From IMG/VR virus record IMGVR_UViG_3300048997_000096, positions 1 through 21,713 of that record: a DNA stretch of 21,713 bases; one strand, written 5' to 3'. Every line of letters starts with the position of its first letter. Position 1 is the stretch's first letter. Of the stretch, positions 6,940 through 11,599 are shown in pieces. The DNA is from a virus. The notes beneath the pieces are model-generated. The model made no database searches. It worked only from the letters and a program-made list of their open reading frames with translations, and was not told the origin of the DNA. The translations under genes were made by a program, and so were the position numbers.

Positions 6940-7328
6940 TGATGAGCGACGATTACCTGTATAATGATCCTAACTTTCGGCGTGTCGGCGGCGGCGAGGA
7001 TTGTTATATGTGCAAGAAACCGTTGTACTTTGGCGATTATTTGATAAATGCAGAACGAGATAGTGAATTCTTTAGACTGAAAGCATGTATGGCTTGCATA
7101 TTCAAAGACAAGCCAACACTTACCAAAATGGTATTTGAAAGTGAAAAAAAGGAGGAAATAATGAACGTGATAGAAATAGAGTTTACAAAGACAGAACACG
7201 ATATAATGAACCTTGTTTCCCTTATGCAAAAACCGGAACATGGAAGTTATGCAGTTCTTGAAAAAGCGGAAAAGGAATTGCGTAGACTTTTTGATAAAGC
7301 CGGGGAAGAATGGAAGACAAAGGACTAG
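6939..7328 (+). CDS. hypothetical zinc-finger-like protein (128-129 aa)
   Basis: A 129-residue protein with two CxxC pairs in the N-terminal half: CYMCKKP at 22-28 and CMACIF at 50-55, spaced like a treble-clef or zinc-ribbon. The C-terminal half is a charged helical region. Tandem ATGs at 6939 and 6942 both fit the GGGGG at 6928-6932. It overlaps the previous gene by one base and is the last gene of the 5606-7328 cluster. Its stop TAG is part of the GACTAGATAGAA element and is followed by two strong terminators. Zinc binding is inferred from the cysteines; no partner is known. Confidence 0.65.
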   Translation: MMSDDYLYNDPNFRRVGGGEDCYMCKKPLYFGDYLINAERDSEFFRLKACMACIFKDKPTLTKMVFESEKKEEIMNVIEIEFTKTEHDIMNLVSLMQKPEHGSYAVLEKAEKELRRLFDKAGEEWKTKD

Positions 7329-7334
7329 ATAGAA
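7323..7334 (+). repeat. GACTAGATAGAA stop-associated element, copy 1
   Basis: GACTAGATAGAAGT contains the stop codon of the preceding gene (TAG 7326) and a second TAG in another frame. The same element stands before each of the terminators at 7434-7470 and (minus strand) 8129-8156. Confidence 0.55.
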
Positions 7335-7352
7335 GTGGTATGCAATGTTAGC

Positions 7353-7400
7353 AAAAAAAGCCCCTAACTCTTATTTTTCTTGTTAGGGGCTTTTTTGTTT
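7353..7400 (+). terminator. rho-independent terminator, first of a tandem pair
   Basis: AAAAAAGCCCCTAAC (7354-7368) pairs with GTTAGGGGCTTTTTT (7382-7396) with a 13-base loop. It ends the small-gene cluster 5606-7328 and could also act on the other strand. Confidence 0.95.
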
Positions 7401-7405
7401 GGCAA

Positions 7406-7417
7406 GACTAGATAGAA
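7406..7417 (+). repeat. GACTAGATAGAA stop-associated element, copy 2
   Basis: This is an exact second copy of the element, lying between two terminators with no obvious gene ending here. The element plus terminator therefore looks duplicated as a unit. Confidence 0.5.
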
Positions 7418-7433
7418 ATGTATAGTCAATGCG

Positions 7434-7470
7434 AAAAGCCCATACCATCGTTCAGGTATGGGCTTTTTTG
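7434..7470 (+). terminator. rho-independent terminator, second of a tandem pair
   Basis: AAAAGCCCATACC (7434-7446) pairs with GGTATGGGCTTTT (7455-7467), an uninterrupted 13-bp stem, followed by TT. Confidence 0.95.
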
Positions 7471-7476
7471 TTTCTT

Positions 7477-7494
7477 CTTATTAGGGCGTTTGAT
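7477..7494. repeat. CTTATTAGGGCGTTTGAT dispersed repeat, copy 1
   Basis: This 18-mer is identical to 8964-8981, shares 17 bases with 11857-11873 and the core GGGCGTTTGAT with the reverse-oriented copy at 9888-9898. Here it lies between the tandem terminators and the end of the minus-strand gene at 7544. Confidence 0.65.
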
Positions 7495-7515
7495 AAATAG
7501 AATGTCGTGGGTTGG

Positions 7516-7544
7516 GGAGCTTATTAGCGTAAGCTCCTCCTTTT
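7516..7544. terminator. hairpin between convergent units
   Basis: GGAGCTTA (7516-7523) pairs with TAAGCTCC (7530-7537) around a six-base loop, followed on the plus strand by TCCTTTT. It is the third stable hairpin between the convergent ends at 7328 and 7544. It is less typical because the T run is short and it would sit after the minus gene without T on that strand. Confidence 0.5.
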
Positions 7545-7993
7545 CATTTCACCAAAGACAAAAATCTTTTCACGTTCTCTTCCCCAAGCTGTGCAATCTT
7601 TTCGTAAAGGGGATTCTCCAGCATTTCCAACACCTTCTTGGCCCCATCCTTAAAGCTATGCTTGTTAGCTTCGCTGTCCTTCTTCACCGTCTCCAGGAAT
7701 TCAGCCATTTCAGCCAATCCAACAGCTTCTTGGGGCCTTCCAGGAGCAGCATTTGCCCCTTTAGCCCTTTGCACCCGATCTGGCTTGGCATTGTTCACGG
7801 TAGGCAAGGAAATCTCGTGTCCCTGACTGGCCAATATCTCTTTGATCGCAACTGCTGTCTTCCCAGGATTAGCAAGCCATGCCTTTTTGGCTATCTCCGT
7901 CTTGCTCTCAGAAGGTTCTGTCTTTGCATTGAATTCAGCCTCTGCTTGCTTTTCTTCTTCCGTCTGCTCAACTGTCGTGCTTTTCTTCGCCAT
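7544..7993 (-). CDS. Ala/Lys-rich protein with planctomycete-type helical repeat (149 aa)
   Basis: A 149-residue protein beginning MAKKSTTVEQTEEEKQAEAE. After a charged, probably disordered N-terminus comes KKAWLANPGKTAVAIKEILA followed by a Q-G-x-x-(I/V)-S-x-x-T-V-x-x-x-K segment (residues about 43-77). This resembles, from memory, a winged-helix-like segment found in many planctomycete proteins (AIRxxLxxNPxAxPKEI...V-S-x-x-x-V-S-x-x-K). The remainder is helical. The start at 7993 is chosen for AAGGGG eight bases upstream; longer in-frame starts exist at 8050 and 8092 but lack a ribosome binding site. A sigma-70-like promoter lies at 8066-8092. A DNA-binding or virion role is possible; neither is shown. 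Confidence 0.65.
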   Translation of the reverse strand: MAKKSTTVEQTEEEKQAEAEFNAKTEPSESKTEIAKKAWLANPGKTAVAIKEILASQGHEISLPTVNNAKPDRVQRAKGANAAPGRPQEAVGLAEMAEFLETVKKDSEANKHSFKDGAKKVLEMLENPLYEKIAQLGEENVKRFLSLVK

Positions 7994-8029
7994 CACGTTT
8001 CCCCTTATCAATAGGTGGTTCAGAAACCC

Positions 8030-8047
8030 AAGGCTTTGCCTGTCAGC
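8030..8047. repeat. AAGGCTTTGCCTGTCAGC dispersed repeat, copy 1
   Basis: This exact 18-mer recurs at 11837-11854. Here it lies in the probable leader of the 7544-7993 gene, on the minus strand reading GCTGACAGGCAAAGCCTT. Confidence 0.6.
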
Positions 8048-8065
8048 CATTGGCTTGGTATAAAC

Positions 8066-8092
8066 TTTATAAACCAGATTGGCAATTGTCAA
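8066..8092 (-). promoter_or_regulatory. sigma-70-like promoter for the 7544-7993 gene
   Basis: On the minus strand TTGACA (8092-8087) is followed after 15 bases by TATAAA (8071-8066). The -35 is a perfect consensus; the spacer is shorter than the usual 17. The expected leader would include the dispersed repeat at 8030-8047. Confidence 0.45.
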
Positions 8093-8128
8093 GAGCTTCG
8101 TAAACGAAGCGACTTTACAAGAAGAACG

Positions 8129-8156
8129 AAAAAACCCATCTTGCGATGGGTTTCTT
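8129..8156 (-). terminator. terminator of the minus operon 9225-8191
   Basis: On the minus strand AAGAAACCCATC pairs with GATGGGTTTTTT around GCAA, giving a stable stem with a six-T end. It lies about 35 bases after the metallopeptidase stop codon and may work in both directions. Confidence 0.85.
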
Positions 8157-8180
8157 GCACGGACAGGACGGCCTCAATAC

Positions 8181-8192
8181 TTCTATCTAGTC
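8181..8192 (-). repeat. GACTAGATAGAA stop-associated element, copy 3
   Basis: On the minus strand the sequence is TGACTAGATAG, in which TGA (the stop of the metallopeptidase gene), TAG and TAG close all three frames. The terminator at 8129-8156 follows. Confidence 0.55.
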
Positions 8193-8637
8193 ACTTGCTG
8201 AAGAAATAAATCGCACAGACGATAAGCACGAAAAGAGCAAACCAACTCTTGATTCCGTCTAACTCAGTATGCTCTATCTCCTTCTCTTCCTTTATCGCTA
8301 CTTTCCTCGTCTTGCTCCAAACCTCTTCAGGAACTTGCGTCCTTATAATGTATAGAAACCAGTCATTCCAGATAGGACTATGCCCTTCCCCTGGACAAAA
8401 GACATGAGCTAGTTCATGCTGTATCGTCTCCAGAGCATCCGTGTTCTTCATCCCCCTCTGTATCCAAAGCGTCTTATGCTTGTAATCGCATAACCCAAGA
8501 ACACTGTCCCCACATCCACAACCAGTTTCCCTCCTCAAGTCAGGATAATGAAGATCTCTAAACTTTATAACCCAATCACGATAGCCATACTCCCGCAACC
8601 ACCTGTAACCAACTTCTTTGGGAGATAGCAAAGTCAC
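8191..8637 (-). CDS. membrane-anchored SprT/YgjP-like zinc metallopeptidase
   Basis: A 148-residue protein with a zincin motif TIQHELAHVF...GHSPIW: H74, E75, H78 and a third ligand candidate H86. This HExxH-x7-H arrangement followed by W and an aromatic segment resembles SprT-like and YgjP-like (DUF45) peptidases. A Cys-rich loop (TGCGCGDSVLGLC, 38-50) precedes it. A single hydrophobic segment at 130-147 ends the protein, suggesting a C-terminal membrane anchor. The start chosen is GTG at 8637, whose GTGA overlaps the stop of the upstream membrane-protein gene and which has GGGAG nine bases upstream; a longer ATG start at 8709 would read through the out-of-frame membrane segment. Substrate unknown. 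Peptidase activity is inferred. A role with its membrane-protein neighbour in host lysis is possible but speculative. Confidence 0.68.
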   Translation of the reverse strand: MTLLSPKEVGYRWLREYGYRDWVIKFRDLHYPDLRRETGCGCGDSVLGLCDYKHKTLWIQRGMKNTDALETIQHELAHVFCPGEGHSPIWNDWFLYIIRTQVPEEVWSKTRKVAIKEEKEIEHTELDGIKSWFALFVLIVCAIYFFSK

Positions 8638-8948
8638 GGTAAGTAACTCCCAATAGTCCCAATGATCCAACCACTGAATACCGCCATCACAACCAACCCA
8701 AGAAAACACGATATACCAAGAACCAAACTGGCTATCATACTGTCCTGTTTGGGCTTGGTATCACTTTCATCAAAAAGCACATCGTTGTAACTAGCTGGAC
8801 GGGTAACTTTGGATTGTCGCTCTGCTCCTGGCTTGTTAATGTTTAGATCCCAATGTTCCTTGTTGTTGGGATCTTCCAGCTTGTACTTATCAGCAAATTC
8901 CCTTTGCTTTTCCCGTTCACTCATGTAATCACGTTCTTGGATGCTCAT
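8634..8948 (-). CDS. small membrane protein (104 aa)
   Basis: A 104-residue protein with a charged cytoplasmic-looking N-terminal part (residues 1-70, rich in Glu, Lys, Asp and Asn) and one long or hairpin-forming hydrophobic segment at 71-104 (MIASLVLGISCFLGLVVMAV then SGWIIGTIGSYLP). The ATG at 8948 has GGGAG seven bases upstream. It is the second gene of a minus operon and overlaps the metallopeptidase start by GTGA. The topology is compatible with a holin-like or membrane-scaffold protein, but no family is recognised. The dispersed repeat at 8964-8981 lies just upstream. Confidence 0.6.
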   Translation of the reverse strand: MSIQERDYMSEREKQREFADKYKLEDPNNKEHWDLNINKPGAERQSKVTRPASYNDVLFDESDTKPKQDSMIASLVLGISCFLGLVVMAVFSGWIIGTIGSYLP

Positions 8949-8963
8949 GATGCTTCTCCCTTA

Positions 8964-8981
8964 CTTATTAGGGCGTTTGAT
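8964..8981. repeat. CTTATTAGGGCGTTTGAT dispersed repeat, copy 2
   Basis: This 18-mer is identical to 7477-7494. It fills most of the 37-base gap between the Gln-rich gene and the membrane-protein gene of one operon, so it would be transcribed as AATCAAACGCCCTAATAAG in the mRNA. Confidence 0.65.
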
Positions 8982-8985
8982 TGAA

Positions 8986-9225
8986 TTACCTAATGCCATA
9001 CAATAATCTCAATTGTGCCTGATATTGTGCCTGTTGCAGAGCAAGTTGATACTGATAATTCAATGCCCTTTGCTGCAAAATAAAATTATACAACAACTGT
9101 TGCTGTTGTAATGCAAACAATTGTGCCTGAACTTGAGCAGGTGATGGACGATACCTAACAGGAGGATGGCCCTGTACTCCACTTGCACAAACCGCCAGCA
9201 TTATAAACGTTAAAACCCACCTCAT
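8986..9225 (-). CDS. secreted Gln-rich small protein (79 aa)
   Basis: A 79-residue protein with a clear signal peptide: MRWVLTFIMLAVCASGVQG, with a probable signal peptidase I site after the last Gly. LAVC is not a canonical lipobox, because Val precedes Cys. The mature part starts HPPVRYRPSPAQ and continues as a Gln/Leu/Ala/Tyr-rich helix that could be a coiled coil. The ATG at 9225 is chosen for GGAGG five bases upstream; the ATGs at 9237-9243 overlap that site. It opens the operon with the membrane protein and metallopeptidase and has a sigma-70-like promoter at 9271-9299. Function unknown; a periplasmic partner of the two membrane proteins is a possible reading. Confidence 0.65.
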   Translation of the reverse strand: MRWVLTFIMLAVCASGVQGHPPVRYRPSPAQVQAQLFALQQQQLLYNFILQQRALNYQYQLALQQAQYQAQLRLLYGIR

Positions 9226-9270
9226 GTTAGCCTCCATCATCAAGTTGCTTCCACTAGCAAACCTGATGCC

Positions 9271-9299
9271 ATATTACCATTAATAAGGTGTTAAATCAA
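9271..9299 (-). promoter_or_regulatory. sigma-70-like promoter for the 9225-8191 operon
   Basis: On the minus strand TTGATT (9299-9294), 17 bases, then TAATAT (9276-9271). The spacing is ideal and each hexamer matches the consensus at four of six positions. It lies about 45 bases before the start at 9225. Confidence 0.45.
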
Positions 9300-9589
9300 G
9301 AAAAATCCATAGATTCTGTCATTATTGCTACAGATGAATTTACTGAATAAAAGACAAAACAGGTAGACATCTTACTGAGATTGTTAGTAATATTAAGACA
9401 TGGATGGTAGAGTATTATAATTATCAAAAATGCAGTTGATGTGGGCATCCATTGCCAAGAATCTATGCAAAAGATAGAGTTGAATTCAAGGAAGTTGCAC
9501 GGTAGTTCAGGAAAGTTCGCTTGACGCTCAAGAGGTTGGTAGGGAATTACTGGGAGAGATGACACGGGGCTGAATTGCAGGAAAGCTTC

Positions 9590-9603
9590 GCTGACGCTCA
9601 GGA
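9590..9603. repeat. GCTGACGCTCAGGA dispersed repeat
   Basis: This 14-mer is identical to 11692-11705, with a degenerate copy at 9519-9533 (GCTTGACGCTCAAGA). The 11692 copy lies within the tail-protein gene at the edge of its tandem repeat. Confidence 0.55.
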
Positions 9604-9702
9604 CATTTGGCCTTGGGAAGCTCGTAAAAGTGGGTAGCTCAACTTTCCCGGTTCGTTGGGAAGATTCTTGTAAGAATTTGCGTGTATTTTCAGAAGTTTC
9701 AA

Positions 9703-9717
9703 GTATAATGTTTATAA
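9703..9717. repeat. TTATAAACATTATAA motif, reverse orientation, one mismatch
   Basis: GTATAATGTTTATAA is the reverse complement of the dispersed 15-mer with one mismatch. It is the only clearly intergenic copy besides 95-109. It contains TATAAT, but no -35 hexamer at normal spacing was found. Confidence 0.5.
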
Positions 9718-9753
9718 GGACTTACGACGGTTCCCTTCTTCCAAAAGAGTGAT

Positions 9754-9778
9754 TTTGCACAAACTCCGTTTGTGCAAA
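9754..9778. repeat. perfect 11-bp hairpin in non-coding DNA
   Basis: TTTGCACAAAC (9754-9764) is repeated in inverted form as GTTTGTGCAAA (9768-9778) with a three-base loop TCC. No T run follows, so it is not an ordinary terminator. It could be a protein-binding site, a recombination site arm or an RNA structure. Confidence 0.7.
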
Positions 9779-9887
9779 CCTTGCCAAACCTTGATTTTTC
9801 CCAAGTTTTAAACCTAGTCTTACACTGAATTTCCCAAACGCATTCCTGATTTGGTGGGGAATTTTGGTGTAGGGATTTCTGCTTTTA

Positions 9888-9898
9888 ATCAAACGCCC
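9888..9898. repeat. GGGCGTTTGAT dispersed repeat, reverse copy
   Basis: ATCAAACGCCC on the plus strand is the reverse complement of the core shared with 7477-7494, 8964-8981 and 11857-11873. It lies about 100 bases before the recombinase start and reads in the same sense relative to its neighbouring gene as the others do. Confidence 0.5.
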
Positions 9899-9917
9899 AT
9901 TAAAGGCAGAGCAGGAT

Positions 9918-9934
9918 GTAACCACGTTGGTTAC
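9918..9934. promoter_or_regulatory. palindrome overlapping the recombinase promoter (operator-like)
   Basis: GTAACCACGTTGGTTAC has 7-bp perfect arms around CGT. It overlaps the candidate -35 hexamer TTGGTT (9927-9932), as expected for an operator that blocks the promoter. The regulator is unknown. Confidence 0.45.
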
Positions 9935-9955
9935 TGAATCTTTGTCCAGTATAAC
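9927..9955 (+). promoter_or_regulatory. candidate sigma-70 promoter of the recombinase gene
   Basis: TTGGTT (9927-9932), a 17-base spacer and TATAAC (9950-9955). The transcript would start near 9962, with GGAG at 9985-9988 and the ATG at 9997. Confidence 0.45.
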
Positions 9956-9996
9956 GTTTAAACTTGGGATTCAGGGGTTTTCACGGAGTTTTCGTC

Positions 9997-11310
9997 ATGC
10001 CTAGAGCTTACTCGATGTCTTACGTGAAAAGGGATGCCACTTGGAAAAAAATGTTCAAGGGAGAAACTTATTTTGTTTCGTGTTTGGCATTGGGTTGTGA
10101 GCAGACGAAAGAGGGAAGTTGGCAAGCTGCTAATGCTTGGTGGAAGATCAAAAGATCTGAGCTTGTCAAGGAAAATTCTGTGATGGGAAGTTTGGAATCG
10201 GTTACTGAGATGTGCAATGTTTGGGCGGGGAGATCGGTTAGTGCTGCTGAAGTGCCTGTATTCGTCAATGAAATGGTTGAAACCTCCTTTTCTGCCAAAC
10301 CCGAAATTCAAACCAAACTCTGGATGAACCTTCTTGGTGAATCAGGCTTCAAGAAGCTTGCAGAAGGCATCCAAATGGGAAAACATGCAGATTTGCTGGT
10401 AAAAGCGGCATTAGAAGACGAACCCATCATGCTGGACACTGTTGGAACCCAGGTAAAGAACTGGCTTGAATTGCTCCAGGTTAAAGTCAGTAATGGCAAA
10501 CTCTCTGCCTCTTCCTTTGATTCTTATCGCCGTCAAATTGCTCATTTTGAATCATTTATTGGCACTTTTTCCCCAATTTCCAGCATAAATGAAGCCCAAA
10601 TTGAAGCCTATTTTCTGCACATTAGCAAAAGCGACAACGAGCAAGCTGGCAAGAAACTTCGCTTTGACGTTGCCCGAATGTTCGTTCGCAAGATGCATGA
10701 GATTGGTAAGATTCCTCTTCCCCGCAACCTATCGTCCAAGGATCTCGTTTTTAGCCCCGATCATGGCCGTAAGGTGACTTGGACACTTGAGCAATTCCAA
10801 GCTGCCTACGGGGCTTCCAGGGGCCTTAGAAGGCTATGCCTGCTTCTTGCTGCCAATTGCTGCTTTCATGCTGCCGATATGGCTTCTTTGGAAGGTAAGA
10901 TTGATTTTTCATCAAGACAACTGTCTACAGGCGAAAGCCTTGGCACAATAACCAAGGGACGAAAGAAAACCGAATCTCGAAAAGAAGAAAAGACTACTTG
11001 GGTTTTGTGGCCTGAGACTTTATCGTTATTGAAAGAGCATCATTTGGAGTTGCCAAATCTCTGTTCCAAGAAGCTTGTTGATGGGGAATTTAAGAAGATT
11101 CTTCGTCCTGAAGCTGCTGGGTTAAAGCAAGTGCGAACCACTACCATTGATTTTATTAGTAATTCAGAGTTCAAACCTTGGGCTGCTTATTATGCTGGTG
11201 AATCTGATAAAACCATGATTGATAAGTTCTATGGTTCTACTTGGTTTGATACTTGCAAGAAACTTTCTGACTACGTTTTTAATTGCTACTTCCCTAAAGG
11301 TGTCGTTTGA
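9997..11310 (+). CDS. tyrosine-recombinase-like integrase, planctomycete type
   Basis: A 437-residue protein. A SAM-like/core-binding domain lies in the middle (TQVKNWLELLQVKVSNGKLS through ISKSDNEQ), followed by a catalytic-domain-like region. LLLAANCCFHAADMASLEG (around H291) occupies the place of the first catalytic Arg box. LWPETLSLLKE (about 337-347), QVRTTTIDFI with R380 (second Arg box) and YAGESDKTMIDKFYG with the candidate nucleophile Y412 follow. The first Arg is absent (His or Cys in its place). From memory the NCGFG...D...L / LWPET pattern occurs in many planctomycete integrases. The start at 9997 is chosen for GGAG eight bases upstream; TTG 9964 would extend it. Expected role: site-specific integration or excision. 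Alternative: an inactive relative with another DNA-binding role. A long repeat-rich region lies upstream and a terminator downstream. Confidence 0.65.
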   Translation: MPRAYSMSYVKRDATWKKMFKGETYFVSCLALGCEQTKEGSWQAANAWWKIKRSELVKENSVMGSLESVTEMCNVWAGRSVSAAEVPVFVNEMVETSFSAKPEIQTKLWMNLLGESGFKKLAEGIQMGKHADLLVKAALEDEPIMLDTVGTQVKNWLELLQVKVSNGKLSASSFDSYRRQIAHFESFIGTFSPISSINEAQIEAYFLHISKSDNEQAGKKLRFDVARMFVRKMHEIGKIPLPRNLSSKDLVFSPDHGRKVTWTLEQFQAAYGASRGLRRLCLLLAANCCFHAADMASLEGKIDFSSRQLSTGESLGTITKGRKKTESRKEEKTTWVLWPETLSLLKEHHLELPNLCSKKLVDGEFKKILRPEAAGLKQVRTTTIDFISNSEFKPWAAYYAGESDKTMIDKFYGSTWFDTCKKLSDYVFNCYFPKGVV

Positions 11311-11401
11311 TTATGTTTATTCCTGTTACTTTAGGAGCGAAGCGACTATATTAAATTGAACTCAACTTAGCATCAACAGCTAGTTTGATTCTTATCTTAC
11401 A

Positions 11402-11440
11402 AAGAACCCTATCAATTGTTTTGGTGGGGTTTTTTTGTTT
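11402..11440 (+). terminator. rho-independent terminator after the recombinase
   Basis: AACCCTATCAA (11405-11415) pairs with TTGGTGGGGTT (11421-11431), using two G-U pairs, around TTGTT, followed by a run of T to 11436. It is 95 bases downstream of the recombinase stop; the space between holds AGCGAAGCGACT, also seen in part at 8104-8113, and no gene. Confidence 0.85.
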
Positions 11441-11493
11441 TATAATATTTGTCATTTTCTGTTTTTCCCCATTTATCACCATCTCTTGATTGC

Positions 11494-11598
11494 TTACAGT
11501 TTAATCTTGGGATAAGTTCGGTTAATGATGATATGCAACCGGTTTAGTATTTCTGCAATCACTTCTTTGTTATTTTCTGCTAGATCAAGTGCAATCAT
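11494..11598 (-). CDS. very small protein at the end of the tail operon (34 aa)
   Basis: A 34-residue frame, MIALDLAENNKEVIAEILNR at its start, then hydrophobic/basic to the end. Its ATG lies one base after the stop codon of the large Cys-rich protein gene, with AAGGAA seven bases upstream. It was found by reading the gap, as it is too short for a normal gene search. The amphipathic helical pattern and the ribosome binding site support it; no family is recognised. Confidence 0.5.
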   Translation of the reverse strand: MIALDLAENNKEVIAEILNRLHIIINRTYPKIKL

Positions 11599-11599
11599 A

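Larger units (their letters stand above)
9300..9917. other. long non-coding region rich in repeats and hairpins
   Basis: No convincing gene was found; the only longer frame (9296-9565, minus) has poor protein composition and no ribosome binding site. The region holds an imperfect direct repeat of about 25 bases (9508-9532 and 9579-9602, with the shared core GACGCTCA), a small hairpin ATTCTTGTAAGAAT (9664-9677), and a TTATAATGTTTATAA-type motif (9703-9717). It also holds a perfect 11-bp hairpin (9754-9778), the direct repeat AAACCTTG (9776-9783, 9786-9793) and a reversed GGGCGTTTGAT repeat (9888-9898). It lies directly upstream of the recombinase, so it is the natural place for an attachment site or control region. 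Confidence 0.5.

Noticed and set aside
7491-7498. GATAAATA followed by ATG at 7502 as a late promoter with gene
   Set aside because: The frame after this ATG is an antisense shadow running through a hairpin, so no gene is supported.
7418-8014. 198-residue plus-strand frame
   Set aside because: It is the complement of the well-supported gene at 7544-7993, begins inside a terminator region and has a low-complexity Phe/Leu/Ser-rich composition typical of an antisense shadow.
2890-8576. ATAAACTTTATA copies (2902, 8061, 8564) as another repeat family
   Set aside because: Two of the three lie in coding regions as ordinary Lys-Phe/Lys-Val-Tyr codons and the match is short, so chance is likely.
9296-9565. 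89-residue minus-strand frame in the non-coding region
   Set aside because: No ribosome binding site, atypical composition, and it runs through a dispersed repeat copy.
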